A stretch of DNA of 37,633 nt from Neisseriaceae bacterium (GCA_003963245.1 RXJX01000044.1:1-37633), one strand, 5' to 3'. Positions 25,888-36,450 are shown, counted from the stretch's first letter. A program made the numbers and translations. Notes: generated by a model from the letters alone, not told the origin.

Positions 25888-27054
25888 ATGCGAAATATTT
25901 TAGTTCTTATGTTGTTAATTTCATTTGGTTCAATTGGTGCAGTATTTTTTACTCCAGGATTGCCTGAAATTGCACAATATTTTGCAATCAGCAATGCTAC
26001 CGCAGGTATGACGGTTACTTGGTATTTAATTGGTTATACTTTTGCGCAATTACTTTATGGACCAATGGTGCATACTCTCGGTAGCAGAAACACAATTATT
26101 ATTTGTGGCGTGCTAGCGTTATTAGGATCACTACTATCCATTTTTGCAGGTATTCACCATTCATTCGCACTACTTCTCTTAGCTCGTGCAGTTATGGCAC
26201 TAGGCGCTGGCGGTGGACTTAAAATGGCATTTACACTAACCTCTCATTTATATTCAAAGAATGAATCTGCACGAATAATTTCACTACTCACAATGGCTTT
26301 TGCTATTATGCCAGGCTTAGGTGTCTTTATTGGTGGGTTATTAGTGCATAATTTCGGCTGGATTAGTACTTTTTACCTGATGGTTGTATATAGTTTAGTT
26401 ATCATTCTGGTAAATTTCTTGTTACCCGAGATGTATCTAAAATCTGAGCGACATCAATTTCATTTTCGTGAAATGTTAACTAATTATGCACGAATGTTCG
26501 GTAGCCGTGCAGTAATTAGTGGAGGCTTGCTTCTAGGCACTTGTAGTGGTTTAATTTATGCTTTTGCGGCACTAGCACCATTTATTGCAATTGAAATGAT
26601 GGGGATTACACCCAGTGCATATGGCTCGTATAATTTGATTCCTGTAATTGGTGTAATCAGTGGTGCTTTGAGCTCGAATTATGTCGGAAAATTTTGGCAA
26701 CCACACAGATCATTAAAATTTGGTTTAATGGTTATTACTGCTGGCATTGCATTCTTGCTATTAGGACTAATTCTGTGGAACAAAGCTCCTTTGGCGCTAT
26801 TTGTGCCGATGGTTATTATTTATTTGGGCTCGGGCTTTGTTTATGGTAATACTACCGCTTTGGCATTACATAGCACTGAAGATAAAAGCAATGCTTCTGC
26901 AGTGGTGAGCTTCCTAAATATGGCATCATCTTGTTTATTGGTGCTGGTTTTGGGTACACTACAAATACAAAGTGCATTAATTCTACCTGTTGTTTATATT
27001 GTATTGGTATTTTTAGGTTTATTATGGTCACGTTTCTTGATAAGCGCTACCTAG
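25888..27054 (+). CDS. MFS transporter, drug/metabolite efflux-like
   Basis: A 388-residue major facilitator protein with 12 helices. The start (PGLPEIAQYF), the motif-A-like segment GPMVHTLGSR between helices 2 and 3, and the MPGLGVFIGGLL segment in helix 5 are like the Bcr/CflA drug-proton antiporters. Substrate cannot be predicted. It is 7 bp from the lipoprotein gene, suggesting cotranscription. Confidence 0.85.
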   Translation: MRNILVLMLLISFGSIGAVFFTPGLPEIAQYFAISNATAGMTVTWYLIGYTFAQLLYGPMVHTLGSRNTIIICGVLALLGSLLSIFAGIHHSFALLLLARAVMALGAGGGLKMAFTLTSHLYSKNESARIISLLTMAFAIMPGLGVFIGGLLVHNFGWISTFYLMVVYSLVIILVNFLLPEMYLKSERHQFHFREMLTNYARMFGSRAVISGGLLLGTCSGLIYAFAALAPFIAIEMMGITPSAYGSYNLIPVIGVISGALSSNYVGKFWQPHRSLKFGLMVITAGIAFLLLGLILWNKAPLALFVPMVIIYLGSGFVYGNTTALALHSTEDKSNASAVVSFLNMASSCLLVLVLGTLQIQSALILPVVYIVLVFLGLLWSRFLISAT

Positions 27055-27090
27055 AAGACATTAGTAGAATTATTTAAATTTAAGGACAGT

Positions 27091-27966
27091 ATGACAAGTT
27101 ATAAAAACATTGCGATTATTGGTCGGCGTAATTCCGAGCATCTAGTTACACAAGTTACTAAATTAGCAGAATGGCTACAAGATTTTGGTTGTCGCGCTTA
27201 TTTAGATTCTAGCGTTGCTAATGATTTTTATTGCCCTGGCTACCGCTGTGGAAAATTAAACGATTGGATTGATGAAATTGATCTGGCAATTATCATCGGC
27301 GGTGATGGTACGATGCTTGCAGCTGGACGGAAGATTGTCAATCATGGGATTCCTTTAGTCGGAATTAATCAAGGTCGTTTGGGATTTATGACGGATATTG
27401 CGGCTAGTGAAATGCTGACAGTAATAAAAGATATGCTGGTTAACAATTCATACATCAAGGAAGAGCGAAGCCTGTTGCAAGCTAAGATATTGCGTGATAA
27501 TCAACTTGTCCATGATTCGCTGGCTTTAAATGATATCGTAATCTCTCGCGGCGATATTGGTAGTATGATCGAATTTGAAATGAGCATCAGTGGTGAATTT
27601 GTCCATGCTCAAAAATCAGATGGCGTAATCTTTTCAACCCCAACTGGTTCAACTGCATACTCTTTGGCTGCTGGAGGTCCAATTTTACATCCTCATTCAA
27701 AAGTATTTTCAATTGTACCAATTTGCCCGCAGTCAATGTCCAATCGCCCGATTGTAGTTTGTGACGAAGTTGTGATTGAGCTAACAATCATCAAAGATAA
27801 TACGACTATTTTGCACTATGATGGGCAAGAATACTGTAATTTAGCTTATAACGATAAAATCATAATTCAGAAAGCCGAACGTCCACTACATTTGCTTCAT
27901 CCGACTAATTATAATTACTACAACACATTGAGAAATAAATTAGACTGGGCTAAGCGAGTATCTTAG
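27091..27966 (+). CDS. nadK: NAD kinase
   Basis: A 291-residue enzyme that phosphorylates NAD to NADP. The GGDGT motif (70-74), the GRLGFMTD segment, and the conserved SDGVIFSTPTGSTAYSLAAGG block (about 172-194) are all present. AAGGACAG precedes the ATG. In many proteobacteria nadK is beside recN, as here. Confidence 0.97.
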   Translation: MTSYKNIAIIGRRNSEHLVTQVTKLAEWLQDFGCRAYLDSSVANDFYCPGYRCGKLNDWIDEIDLAIIIGGDGTMLAAGRKIVNHGIPLVGINQGRLGFMTDIAASEMLTVIKDMLVNNSYIKEERSLLQAKILRDNQLVHDSLALNDIVISRGDIGSMIEFEMSISGEFVHAQKSDGVIFSTPTGSTAYSLAAGGPILHPHSKVFSIVPICPQSMSNRPIVVCDEVVIELTIIKDNTTILHYDGQEYCNLAYNDKIIIQKAERPLHLLHPTNYNYYNTLRNKLDWAKRVS

Positions 27967-27986
27967 CCTAAACACACGGAGTTATT

Positions 27987-29672
27987 ATGCTATTAAATTT
28001 GCAAATAAAAGATTTTTTACTAATCGAACAACTGGAGCTGGATTTCTTTTCTGGCTTAACTGTTATTACTGGTGAAACCGGAAGTGGTAAATCAATAATA
28101 ATTGATGCCTTAATGTTAATTTTTGGGGCAAAAGCCGGAACTGATTTAATTCGTAGCGGACAACCACAAGCGTCATTTAGTGCAAGTTTTCAAGTGGACA
28201 ACCCAAAAGTTAAAAACTGGCTCCAAGAACGAGAATTTATTGATAATCATCAAGAAAATTTGATTATTTGCCGACGGGTAATTGACATAAATAGCAGATC
28301 AAAGGCATATATCAATAGCCAGCCAGTAACTCTTGGTACACTCAAAGAATTGGGTGAGATGTTATTAGATATTCATACTCAACATGCTTCAATTGCACTG
28401 CTTAAGCCAGATACCCAACGGATCCTCTTGGATGAGTTTGCAGGCGCTGCAGATTTGGTTTTGAAATTAGGCGAACTTTACCGTAAAGTTAATCAGCTAA
28501 GTAATAAATTGACTCAAGCTCGTGAATTTAGTCAGGATTTAATTTTAAAACAAGAAATTTTGAGCGAGAAAATCCATGAATTAGAGGCATTGGGTTTAGG
28601 CGATCAAGAGTGGGAAACATTGCTATTAGAACAAAAACAACTGGCTAATGCCAATTTTGTTTTACAAGAATTGGGTTTTGTTGCAGATTTAATTAATGGT
28701 GAGGCTAATTCCCTAACCGATTTATCCGCAACAATGAGCAATCGCTTGGCTAAAATCAGTGAGTATTTACCAAATGCAGATCAGGTAATAAAATTAACAG
28801 AAAGCATTGAAGCAGAAATCGGTGAATTAGAACATGAATTAAATTTGGTAGCCAATAAAATTGAGGTAAACCCTGAGCAATTAGCAATCGTTGATGGACG
28901 GATTGATGAAATTTACTCGTTGGCACGTAAGTATCGGATAATGCCGGAAGAAATCTTACCCCAATTGACTCGCTGGCAACAAGAATTGAGCCAGTTGGTG
29001 CAAGATACTGATTTGGCAGCGTTGGACGCTGAACTTAAGCTTGCGGAAAATGATTATTTAGTACTAGCTCGGCAAGTTTCACAAAAACGACAAGCCGCAG
29101 CAGGTAACCTTAGTACTAAAGTGACTGAATTATTGCATAGTCTGGCAATCAGCGGTGAATTTAAAGTAAATGTCGGTTTAACTGAAAACTGGAGTGCAAA
29201 TGGGATTGATAATATTCAATATTTGGTTTGTTTTAATCAAGGCATGACTTTACAACCACTAAATAAAGTTGCTTCAGGCGGGGAGCTATCGCGGGTAGCC
29301 TTGGCTTTATATGTTACTTTGAGCATTAATAATCCTCCAGAACTTATTGTTTTTGATGAAATTGATGTTGGAATTGGTGGTGGCGTTGCCGAGGTCGTAG
29401 GAACATTACTGCGTCAATTGGGCATATCAAAACAGGTTATTTGTATCACTCATCAACCACAAGCTGCTTGCTGTGGTGATCAGCATATCTTGGTTCAAAA
29501 ACAAGCTAAAAGTGGACAAACTCAGGCTAAAATTGAGTATCTTAACCAAGAGATGCGTATTGGCGAGATTGCACGGATGTTGGGTGGCATTAATATCACA
29601 GCAACTACTACCAGTCATGCAGAAGAGATGCTTAACAGCGTATCTCCCTCTAGAAGCCAAGTAGAGAATTAA
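27987..29672 (+). CDS. recN: DNA repair protein RecN
   Basis: A 561-residue SMC-like ATPase that acts in double-strand break repair. The Walker A is GETGSGKS (29-36), followed by a coiled-coil middle (about 150-370) rich in Glu, Leu and Lys. The signature SGGELSRV, Walker B VFDEIDVGIGG and switch THQPQAA lie near the C-terminus. Its last 23 bases overlap the end of the convergent lipoprotein gene. No terminator lies between them. Confidence 0.97.
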   Translation: MLLNLQIKDFLLIEQLELDFFSGLTVITGETGSGKSIIIDALMLIFGAKAGTDLIRSGQPQASFSASFQVDNPKVKNWLQEREFIDNHQENLIICRRVIDINSRSKAYINSQPVTLGTLKELGEMLLDIHTQHASIALLKPDTQRILLDEFAGAADLVLKLGELYRKVNQLSNKLTQAREFSQDLILKQEILSEKIHELEALGLGDQEWETLLLEQKQLANANFVLQELGFVADLINGEANSLTDLSATMSNRLAKISEYLPNADQVIKLTESIEAEIGELEHELNLVANKIEVNPEQLAIVDGRIDEIYSLARKYRIMPEEILPQLTRWQQELSQLVQDTDLAALDAELKLAENDYLVLARQVSQKRQAAAGNLSTKVTELLHSLAISGEFKVNVGLTENWSANGIDNIQYLVCFNQGMTLQPLNKVASGGELSRVALALYVTLSINNPPELIVFDEIDVGIGGGVAEVVGTLLRQLGISKQVICITHQPQAACCGDQHILVQKQAKSGQTQAKIEYLNQEMRIGEIARMLGGINITATTTSHAEEMLNSVSPSRSQVEN

Positions 29673-32600
29673 CCCGTGTGCTACCATCCGCTGGTGGTGC
29701 ATAATTACTTAGCTCATTGCTAACTTGCCATGATGGATTCGACTGGCTAAGATTACACACATAAACCATTCCAGCATTAGTTCCGGCATAGAGTTTATTA
29801 GCATAATAAGTCAAAGCCCAAATAGGGCTGCTATTTGGAACATTAGCTTGGCACAGGCGTACCCAACTAGGTGCCCCCAAACTGGTATCATATTTAAATA
29901 CACCGCCATTCTGAGTACCAGAATAAAGTACACTACTTTCTTTAATTAAAGCATAAACTGAGCTTCCATCGGGCTGGCTACTCAAATTGCTCCAAGAAGA
30001 TCCACCTGTAATAGTATTATAAGTACGAATATCGCCCACATATGATCCGGCATAGAGCTGATTCCCTATAATGACTAAGTTATAAACAGAGATGCTTGCA
30101 ACTGAACCACCGCTAACCGCCTGCCAAGCAGGGGTAGCACTACTGGTATCATATTGATAAACATAAGCCAACGTTCCCTGCCCTAGTGCTGTGTAGATTT
30201 TGCTACCGCTTACATTCAAAGCATAAATAATATGTCCCGAGTTAAAGCTAGCACTGCCAAGCACAGTCCAACTTGCACCGCTTATGCTGGTATCATAACT
30301 ATGCACCGTACTATTACCTCCGCCAGCAATAATTTGGCTACCGAAGACTGTCAACGAATAAATTCCGTTTGGGTCAACGGTTGCCCCAAGTTTTTGCCAG
30401 CTAGGACTGCTTTCAACCAAGCTGTAAGAATAGAGGTTTTTGTCAGTAGAAACAGCATAAAGATTATTATTTTGGCTAATTAATGCATTAATCGCAGAGT
30501 TACCATTAGAAGTTGGGTTACCAATACTAACCCAACCATTATTAATTGTTTGAATATTACTCCAATAAATGTTACCATTAGCACAGCCAGCATATAGATT
30601 ATTAGAAATTACCGCCAGCGTATAAACAGTGGTACAGATATTAAGCGCGTTATTTAATGCAGCCCAACTATCTCCCAAATAACCCTTACTCATATCATAA
30701 CGATAAACCTTGCCCCCGTTGGCAACATAAGCATAATTATCCTTAACCTGCAGATTATTCACGCCACCAAGACTAGTCGACAAAGTATTAAAGTTACCAC
30801 TGAGAACCGCCCAGCTGGTTGAACTGTTAAGATCATAATACTTCACCGAGGTAGTTGCTGTAGGAGCAACTAAGAGAGTATTGCCATATGCGGTCATACT
30901 GCTTATACTCCCTGGATTGTTACTTCCTAGAGGATTCCATGTAAGTCCACTATCAGCAGTAACATAGACCGTGTTATTGGCTGCAGCATAAATTTGATTA
31001 TTAAGTACAAGTAATGCGGAAACATTGTAAGTATAAATCTCCGCATTATATTGATACCAGCTATTATTAGTGCCACTCAGACTGATTTGCCAGACTCCTT
31101 GTGAGGTAGCAGCATATAAAGTATTTCCCAGATTAACCAGTGCACTGATTGTTGCCACACCAAGAGCAGCATCACCTACTAAATTCCAAGCTAGAGAACT
31201 AACTCTGGTATCATAGGCATAAACATTACCATTGGCAGTACCAACATAGATTACCCCATTGATAATGCTTTCAGCCGTAACAGAACTATTATCAGGACTA
31301 ACCGCAACACTTCCTGGCAAAGTAGTACTCGACTCATTAAATACAAGCCCTTTTGCACTTGCGGCATAAACCTGATTTACCAGCAATGAGGAATAGCTAA
31401 TACTTTGATAACTACTGCTATAGCTAATCTGATTAGCGAAATTATCACTAAAACTGGCGAGGGGATTAAAGTCAAAACTAGTTGGCTGATCAATTGCGCT
31501 AGGGGTATAAACTATACCAATATTACAACTGCTTTCCGCCAGTAAATTTTGACTACCATCAGTTGCACAAAGTGGTGAAGCTATTCCACTCGTAGTATAT
31601 TGTAATGACGAAGATATTTTTGCTAAATTTGGCAGCATCAGATTAGTTAACGTCACATTACCGGCATTAGCAAGGGTTAAAATAATCGTTTGTTGACTAC
31701 CAACAAAAGTATTCAACAAGCTATTGCTTACACTAATTTGTAAATTTGGACTGCGTGAATTAGCACTATAACCAAGACTGAGCGATGCAGAATTATTCAC
31801 ACCACTGCCGTCATCATAATTAATGCTAATTGTGTTCTGCCCACTGCTGGAGCTGGTATTACGTACATTGAAAGTACAAGTCAATCCGCTTGCCAGTTGA
31901 TTACCGCAATTATTATCACTAATTTGTAGCGGATTAGCCGCAAAGAAATTGATATTGCTTGCCGTTTGTGTACCCGAATTCATCAATGTAACCGTACCAA
32001 TACTTTCAGTTGGAGTAAGCATTGAGTTCGCTACACCAACAATTAAATTCGCGATATTGTTTAAAGTGGTATTCAGCATAATTCTAGCGCTTAATTTCAT
32101 ACCATCTGAAGTGACTGAAGACAAAGTTAGTTCCTGCTTTAATGGTTGATCTGTCAATTCAATCAACGCGCTACACAGCTTACCTGCTCTAATAACATTA
32201 GTTCCATCTTCACAGATAATCTTGTTAGAAGAACCGGACAATTGTAAATAAGACAAATCAATAACTGAACTAAATGGAATTGTGATACTTGCTTGTTGCC
32301 CCGGACGCTTAACGATCTGCGAGGGTGCTCCACCTAACAGCAACGAATTGACTGCTACAAGCTTATTATAATGCAATAACTGCACTACTGAGTAACGATG
32401 CTGATCAGCCATTGTTACCATTAAACGGAGTAACTGGCTACCTGGCTCAAGATTTTTTGGCAGTGTAATAGTTAATTGACAGCTAGATTTAGCAGCCAAA
32501 TTACGACAAGATGATAGATCCGCCAAAAATTGTTGCTCAGGTTTATCACCCGAGGTAACGAGTGTTATATTAGCAACGCTTTGATTATCATCATTATGTA

Positions 32601-32775
32601 ATCTCAGATAAATTTCATGTCGGTTGTCATCAACAATTGGTATAACTCCAATACTACTTAAACTAACCATTTGATTTTGCAACTGTAGAGAGTCCTGCTT
32701 ATTCGCGCCACCATTACACCCAAGGAGAATAATGATGTTCATAACTAAGTAAAATTTGCATAAAAACTTATACAC
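29650..32775 (-). CDS. Large lipoprotein with Ig-like domains and a repeat beta-propeller
   Basis: A 1041-residue lipoprotein. I take GTG at 32775 as start (AGAG 7 bases upstream); TTG at 32781 is too close to that site, and ATG at 32742 leaves only nine residues before the lipobox LLGC. The first half (about 30-480) has repeated beta-sandwich regions with the CGNQLASGLTCTF and SSSGQNTISI type segments common in bacterial surface proteins. The second half has about twelve repeats of roughly 42-45 residues with the pattern N-LYAGT-NG-VY-YD ... SW, each probably a beta-propeller blade. It is likely exported and surface-exposed; ligand unknown. A shorter, decayed paralogue lies directly upstream. 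Confidence 0.85.
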   Translation of the reverse strand: MYKFLCKFYLVMNIIILLGCNGGANKQDSLQLQNQMVSLSSIGVIPIVDDNRHEIYLRLHNDDNQSVANITLVTSGDKPEQQFLADLSSCRNLAAKSSCQLTITLPKNLEPGSQLLRLMVTMADQHRYSVVQLLHYNKLVAVNSLLLGGAPSQIVKRPGQQASITIPFSSVIDLSYLQLSGSSNKIICEDGTNVIRAGKLCSALIELTDQPLKQELTLSSVTSDGMKLSARIMLNTTLNNIANLIVGVANSMLTPTESIGTVTLMNSGTQTASNINFFAANPLQISDNNCGNQLASGLTCTFNVRNTSSSSGQNTISINYDDGSGVNNSASLSLGYSANSRSPNLQISVSNSLLNTFVGSQQTIILTLANAGNVTLTNLMLPNLAKISSSLQYTTSGIASPLCATDGSQNLLAESSCNIGIVYTPSAIDQPTSFDFNPLASFSDNFANQISYSSSYQSISYSSLLVNQVYAASAKGLVFNESSTTLPGSVAVSPDNSSVTAESIINGVIYVGTANGNVYAYDTRVSSLAWNLVGDAALGVATISALVNLGNTLYAATSQGVWQISLSGTNNSWYQYNAEIYTYNVSALLVLNNQIYAAANNTVYVTADSGLTWNPLGSNNPGSISSMTAYGNTLLVAPTATTSVKYYDLNSSTSWAVLSGNFNTLSTSLGGVNNLQVKDNYAYVANGGKVYRYDMSKGYLGDSWAALNNALNICTTVYTLAVISNNLYAGCANGNIYWSNIQTINNGWVSIGNPTSNGNSAINALISQNNNLYAVSTDKNLYSYSLVESSPSWQKLGATVDPNGIYSLTVFGSQIIAGGGNSTVHSYDTSISGASWTVLGSASFNSGHIIYALNVSGSKIYTALGQGTLAYVYQYDTSSATPAWQAVSGGSVASISVYNLVIIGNQLYAGSYVGDIRTYNTITGGSSWSNLSSQPDGSSVYALIKESSVLYSGTQNGGVFKYDTSLGAPSWVRLCQANVPNSSPIWALTYYANKLYAGTNAGMVYVCNLSQSNPSWQVSNELSNYAPPADGSTRVNSLLGF

Positions 32776-32823
32776 CGTCAAACTCTATAACAATAGTCAT
32801 CAATTAAATAAAGCATGATTTAA

Positions 32824-32861
32824 TAAAAAGATTGGTTTTGGGACAACACGAACCCAAAACC
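32824..32861 (-). terminator. Rho-independent terminator after the lipoprotein pseudogene
   Basis: On the - strand, a perfect 9-bp stem (32853-32861 with 32834-32842, loop of 10) is followed by AATCTTTTT. It separates the pseudogene from the intact paralogue, which must therefore have its own promoter in the 48 bp that follow. Confidence 0.8.
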
Positions 32862-32878
32862 GACTAAATAGCAAACTT

Positions 32879-35652
32879 TTAATTCAGAGTAAAACTTAGC
32901 CTAGCACTATAACTGGTAGTTGGATCATAGCCGCTGGTTACCGTGTACGGGAAGGTATAAGTACCAGTTGGCATATAATTAGGTACAGTAATACTTAGAG
33001 CCCGGCATGTTAAAAGTGGAATATTCCAGCTATTCGGATTAATATTCAGCGAAGAACATCCCGATCCTGCTACTCCACCTCCTGATGTAGAATATGATTC
33101 AAATGCTGAACCCCAGTTGCTATAATCGAGATTCACAATCGGATTAGACTCATTTGCAGCAAGACTAAAAGAACTAGGTCTAATAACTAACCACCAAGGA
33201 TATGTTGACTCAGAATTAGGAGCATAAGGACCGCCCGGAGCATTAATTTGCCAAGTATTACTAAAGAAAAGTTCAGCATTAATATATGTCATCGTATCGG
33301 AAGTTGGTGTGTAGCTTAATAACAGATTTTTATGCACACCAGTATTCGGGCTGGTATAACTGATGGCTGGTACATTGATATTCAATGAACCACTAATATA
33401 CGCTGCGCCATTGGCATAAATTGCTGATTTACTATAATCTACTGTTTTCAATACCACATCACAGCTACTACCAATATTCAGCGTGGCAACATTAGCGCCA
33501 TATGAACAAGTAGTTTTTCCACTAACAATACCATAGGCTGCAGGAATATTATTCAAATTAACATTAAAACTTAACGCTGATTAGGTTCCATTGTTTAGGT
33601 AACTATACTTCAAATAAACGGGGTATGCCTGATAATTCGTAAAGCTTAGCGGATTAGCACTCCCTCCGCCCAAATCCGTAGTTGACTCAGTTGTTGTCCA
33701 AGTATTACCATCTGTTGAATAAGCAATTGCTGTCAAATTAAGCTTGGTATCGCTAGCTTGTGCTGAAATATAGTAGTTAACTCCACTAGTCGTACTGGTA
33801 ACCGTATTAGTTGCACTGAATTGCAAACCAACAGACTCCAGTTCTTGTTCGGCTGATACTGGTCCAAAAGTAAGTACAATACTGCAAGAGACCCCTGGAT
33901 TAAGTGTTGCCTGATTTACACACGGATTTGCCACATTTGAGCTAGCAGTAATATTTAAACTACTTAAGCTCGGGTACCCAGATAAAACATTATTAAAACT
34001 AATCTCACTTGCAGGTATATTGCCAGTATTGGTAAAGGTAAATACCTGAGATTCAAATTCACTACCATTTGGCAAAATGTTAAAGGCAAATGGGTTATTC
34101 TGGCTATTTGAGATAGGAGTATTCATTACAATTGTTACCACCGGAGTAGTACTGGAATAACCAACGCTCAGAGTTGCTTGTGCGTAAGTTTTACTAATAT
34201 TGTTGGCATCAATATAGCTAGCCATCGGAGTAAAGATCAGATTACCGCTTTGGGCGTTTGCTCCGAGAAGTGGATTGTAATTGACCGTCACGCTACATGA
34301 TGAACCTACCGCAAGAGTATTCATCCCGCTGGGGTTAGCTGCATTATTACACGCATCGCCAGCACCAGTATATGCGACGTATGAAAAATAGTTATTTTGA
34401 AGCGACACGCTTGGCAGTTTTAAATTTGTTATACTCGTCGCCGAGGTGCTGCTATTTGTAAAGTAAAAGTAACCAGTTGTGATTCATATCCTGCAATAGC
34501 ATTTAATAAACTACCGCTTGGAGTAATTGTTAATGCCGGCGATGCAGATTCTGCCACGTAAAAAATATTAATTAATTGGCTATCCCCTTCTGCATCGGCT
34601 ATAGTAACCGTATTTTGCCCGGAGATTACTGACTCAGCATTCACATTAAAACTACAACTACTCGAAATAGCTAAAGAATTTCCACATGGTTGACTAACAC
34701 CGTTCGTGGATATAGTTAACGGTGCCGAAGGAACAATACTTAGACCGCTAGCACTCGCACTACCATCATTAAATATGGTTACTTCAACTTGATTTGCCGT
34801 TGCACCATTAGCTGAATTGATAATTATTCCAGTACCGCCAATAATCAAATTAGGACTGGAGATAACTGAAACCAATGTATTTAAGGTAAGCTGATTTTGT
34901 TTACCATTTGGCAGAGTTCCGCGTAGATTAACCGTCGCAATATTATCGCTGATGCCACCTTTAACTTCAACCATAAGCGTACAAACAGTACCTTTGCTAT
35001 AGCTACCGGCACCGCAATCAATTGAGCTGTTAAAATTAGAATTAGTCGTAAGCTTAGTATAGTCTTCTGCCAATACAACTGGAAAAGACAATACTCGTGT
35101 TTGATCAATCGCCGTTACTACACGGTTATTATTGCTTTGATAATAATAACCGTTATTTGCAGTAACTGCACCATACTGAATTAACTGGGCAAGTTTACCA
35201 GAGCTACCATCTTAATAATGATAATATACGTTGAGAACAAATGATCCTGCATGATCTGGTGGTGTAATACTCAAATAACAACTATTATTTCCTTGTACTT
35301 GATTACCTCAGCTACCATTTGCAACATTTCTATCCGAAGCACCACCCCCGGTCACACCAATACTATCAATCAGCATCGGAAGTGATTTATTATTAGTAAT
35401 CGCAAGCTTATAGCTACCAGAACTTGTCAAAGTACCATCCACAGTGCTTTTAGCATTAGTATAATTAGCCACTTATCCACTAAGCAGAGGAATCACCGAC
35501 ATTTGACCAATTGAGGCATTAACCTGCTGTGGCTGTGAAGGTATTATATTTGTACTACCAGAACCGCTATTGCCACCGTTACCACAAGCAGAAAGTGCAA
35601 TTATCCCAATAGTAGAACCCACTGCCATCAACACCTTATGAAACATTTTCAT
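32879..35652 (-). pseudogene. Broken paralogue of the large lipoprotein: four in-frame stops and one frameshift
   Basis: From the ATG at 35652 (AAAGGA upstream) the reading frame encodes a lipoprotein start with lipobox LSAC (Cys23) and a Gly/Ser linker. The same frame then carries stops at codon 60 (TAA, 35473-35475), codon 115 (TGA, 35308-35310) and codon 147 (TAA, 35212-35214), yet the protein sequence continues sensibly. Near 34459-34463 the frame shifts by one base: adding one T restores a VTFTFTNSSTSATS reading that matches the intact neighbour. A fourth stop (TAA) is at 33581-33583, after which the frame runs to 32879. It shares GQMSVIPLL, CGNSLA...CSFNV and SGQNTV type segments with the intact protein but lacks the propeller. 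About 920 codons in all. Confidence 0.88.
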
Positions 35653-35980
35653 TTAAATCCTTTAAATGTATTATGATACGATCAAGATTAATCTTTAGTT
35701 TTATAATACTTTCCAGATAATTAGTAATACTTATCAATTATTATCAACTAGATTACAAAAGTGTACTCACTCGTAGTCTCAGCATGGTACAAGTTAAATC
35801 ACTATACTTCCAACTAGAATTTCATTCATCATTTATTAATTTCTTATAGAATGTGAAAATTAGTATTTTAAAATCTAACTACTTATTTCTGAAAGTGGTA
35901 TTTAAGGATAATTTACTATGCAATAATGAATAAGCAAAAAATTATTTATAACGGTCATGCTTAGATTAGGAATATAGCGA
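35653..35980. other. AT-rich gap upstream of the pseudogene and transposase remnant
   Basis: No gene is visible. Near 35668-35690 a TATCATAAT-like sequence on the - strand might be the old promoter of the pseudogene, with a poor -35. No terminal inverted repeat of an insertion sequence was recognised. Confidence 0.35.
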
Positions 35981-36196
35981 ATGGCAGATTACTGTGATAG
36001 CCTCTTGCTTTTTATAGGTGAGATTGAACTTAATGAACGTTATTTTGGAGTTCATCGAGTGCAAGATAAACGTGGGCGTGGAGCATATGGTAAGATAATT
36101 TTATTTGGACTACCCAAACCCTTTTCTACTAAAAATTGTTATGTTTTCGGTAGATTCTCTATCGTAAATTTAAGACTCAATTTTTTGTCAGTGTAA
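35981..36196 (+). pseudogene. IS1595/IS1016-like transposase remnant
   Basis: A 71-codon fragment. Residues about 12-42 (GEIELNERYFG ... KRGRGAYGK) match the core of IS1595-family transposases, whose usual form is GE-E-DESYFG ... GKRGRGAAGK. The Asp that would be one of the DDE catalytic residues is Asn here. After LFGLPKPF the sequence loses family likeness, so the fragment is truncated or frameshifted and cannot be active. No ends of the element were found. Confidence 0.7.
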
Positions 36197-36376
36197 TCCA
36201 GTCAGGGACTCTTCATCATTAATGCACAATTACTATTCGCAACATTGCAAATATTGCAGTTAATCTGCCATTTTCTGCTATAAATCTTCTAATTACATAA
36301 TGATAAAATCAGGTCTTAGCTTATTACTCAATTTTATTCCATTTACGGCATAATAATAACTACTTTGTTTTTCCCC

Positions 36377-36406
36377 TCCCCGTAGCAATAGTTACGGGGC
36401 TTTTTT
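36377..36406 (+). terminator. Orphan rho-independent terminator
   Basis: A GC-rich 7-bp stem, CCCCGTA/TACGGGG (36377-36383 with 36392-36398), has an 8-nt loop and is followed by C and seven Ts. No intact + strand gene lies upstream within the window; the nearest is the transposase remnant 180 bp away. Confidence 0.85.
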
Positions 36407-36450
36407 TGTCGACTAAGCCAAGTAATCTCTAAAACAACTTTATCATTTAT

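Noticed and set aside
32879..35091. Three separate lipoprotein-like genes
   Set aside because: The frames are consecutive parts of one paralogue of the intact neighbour, split by stop codons and a one-base deletion, so they are treated as one pseudogene.
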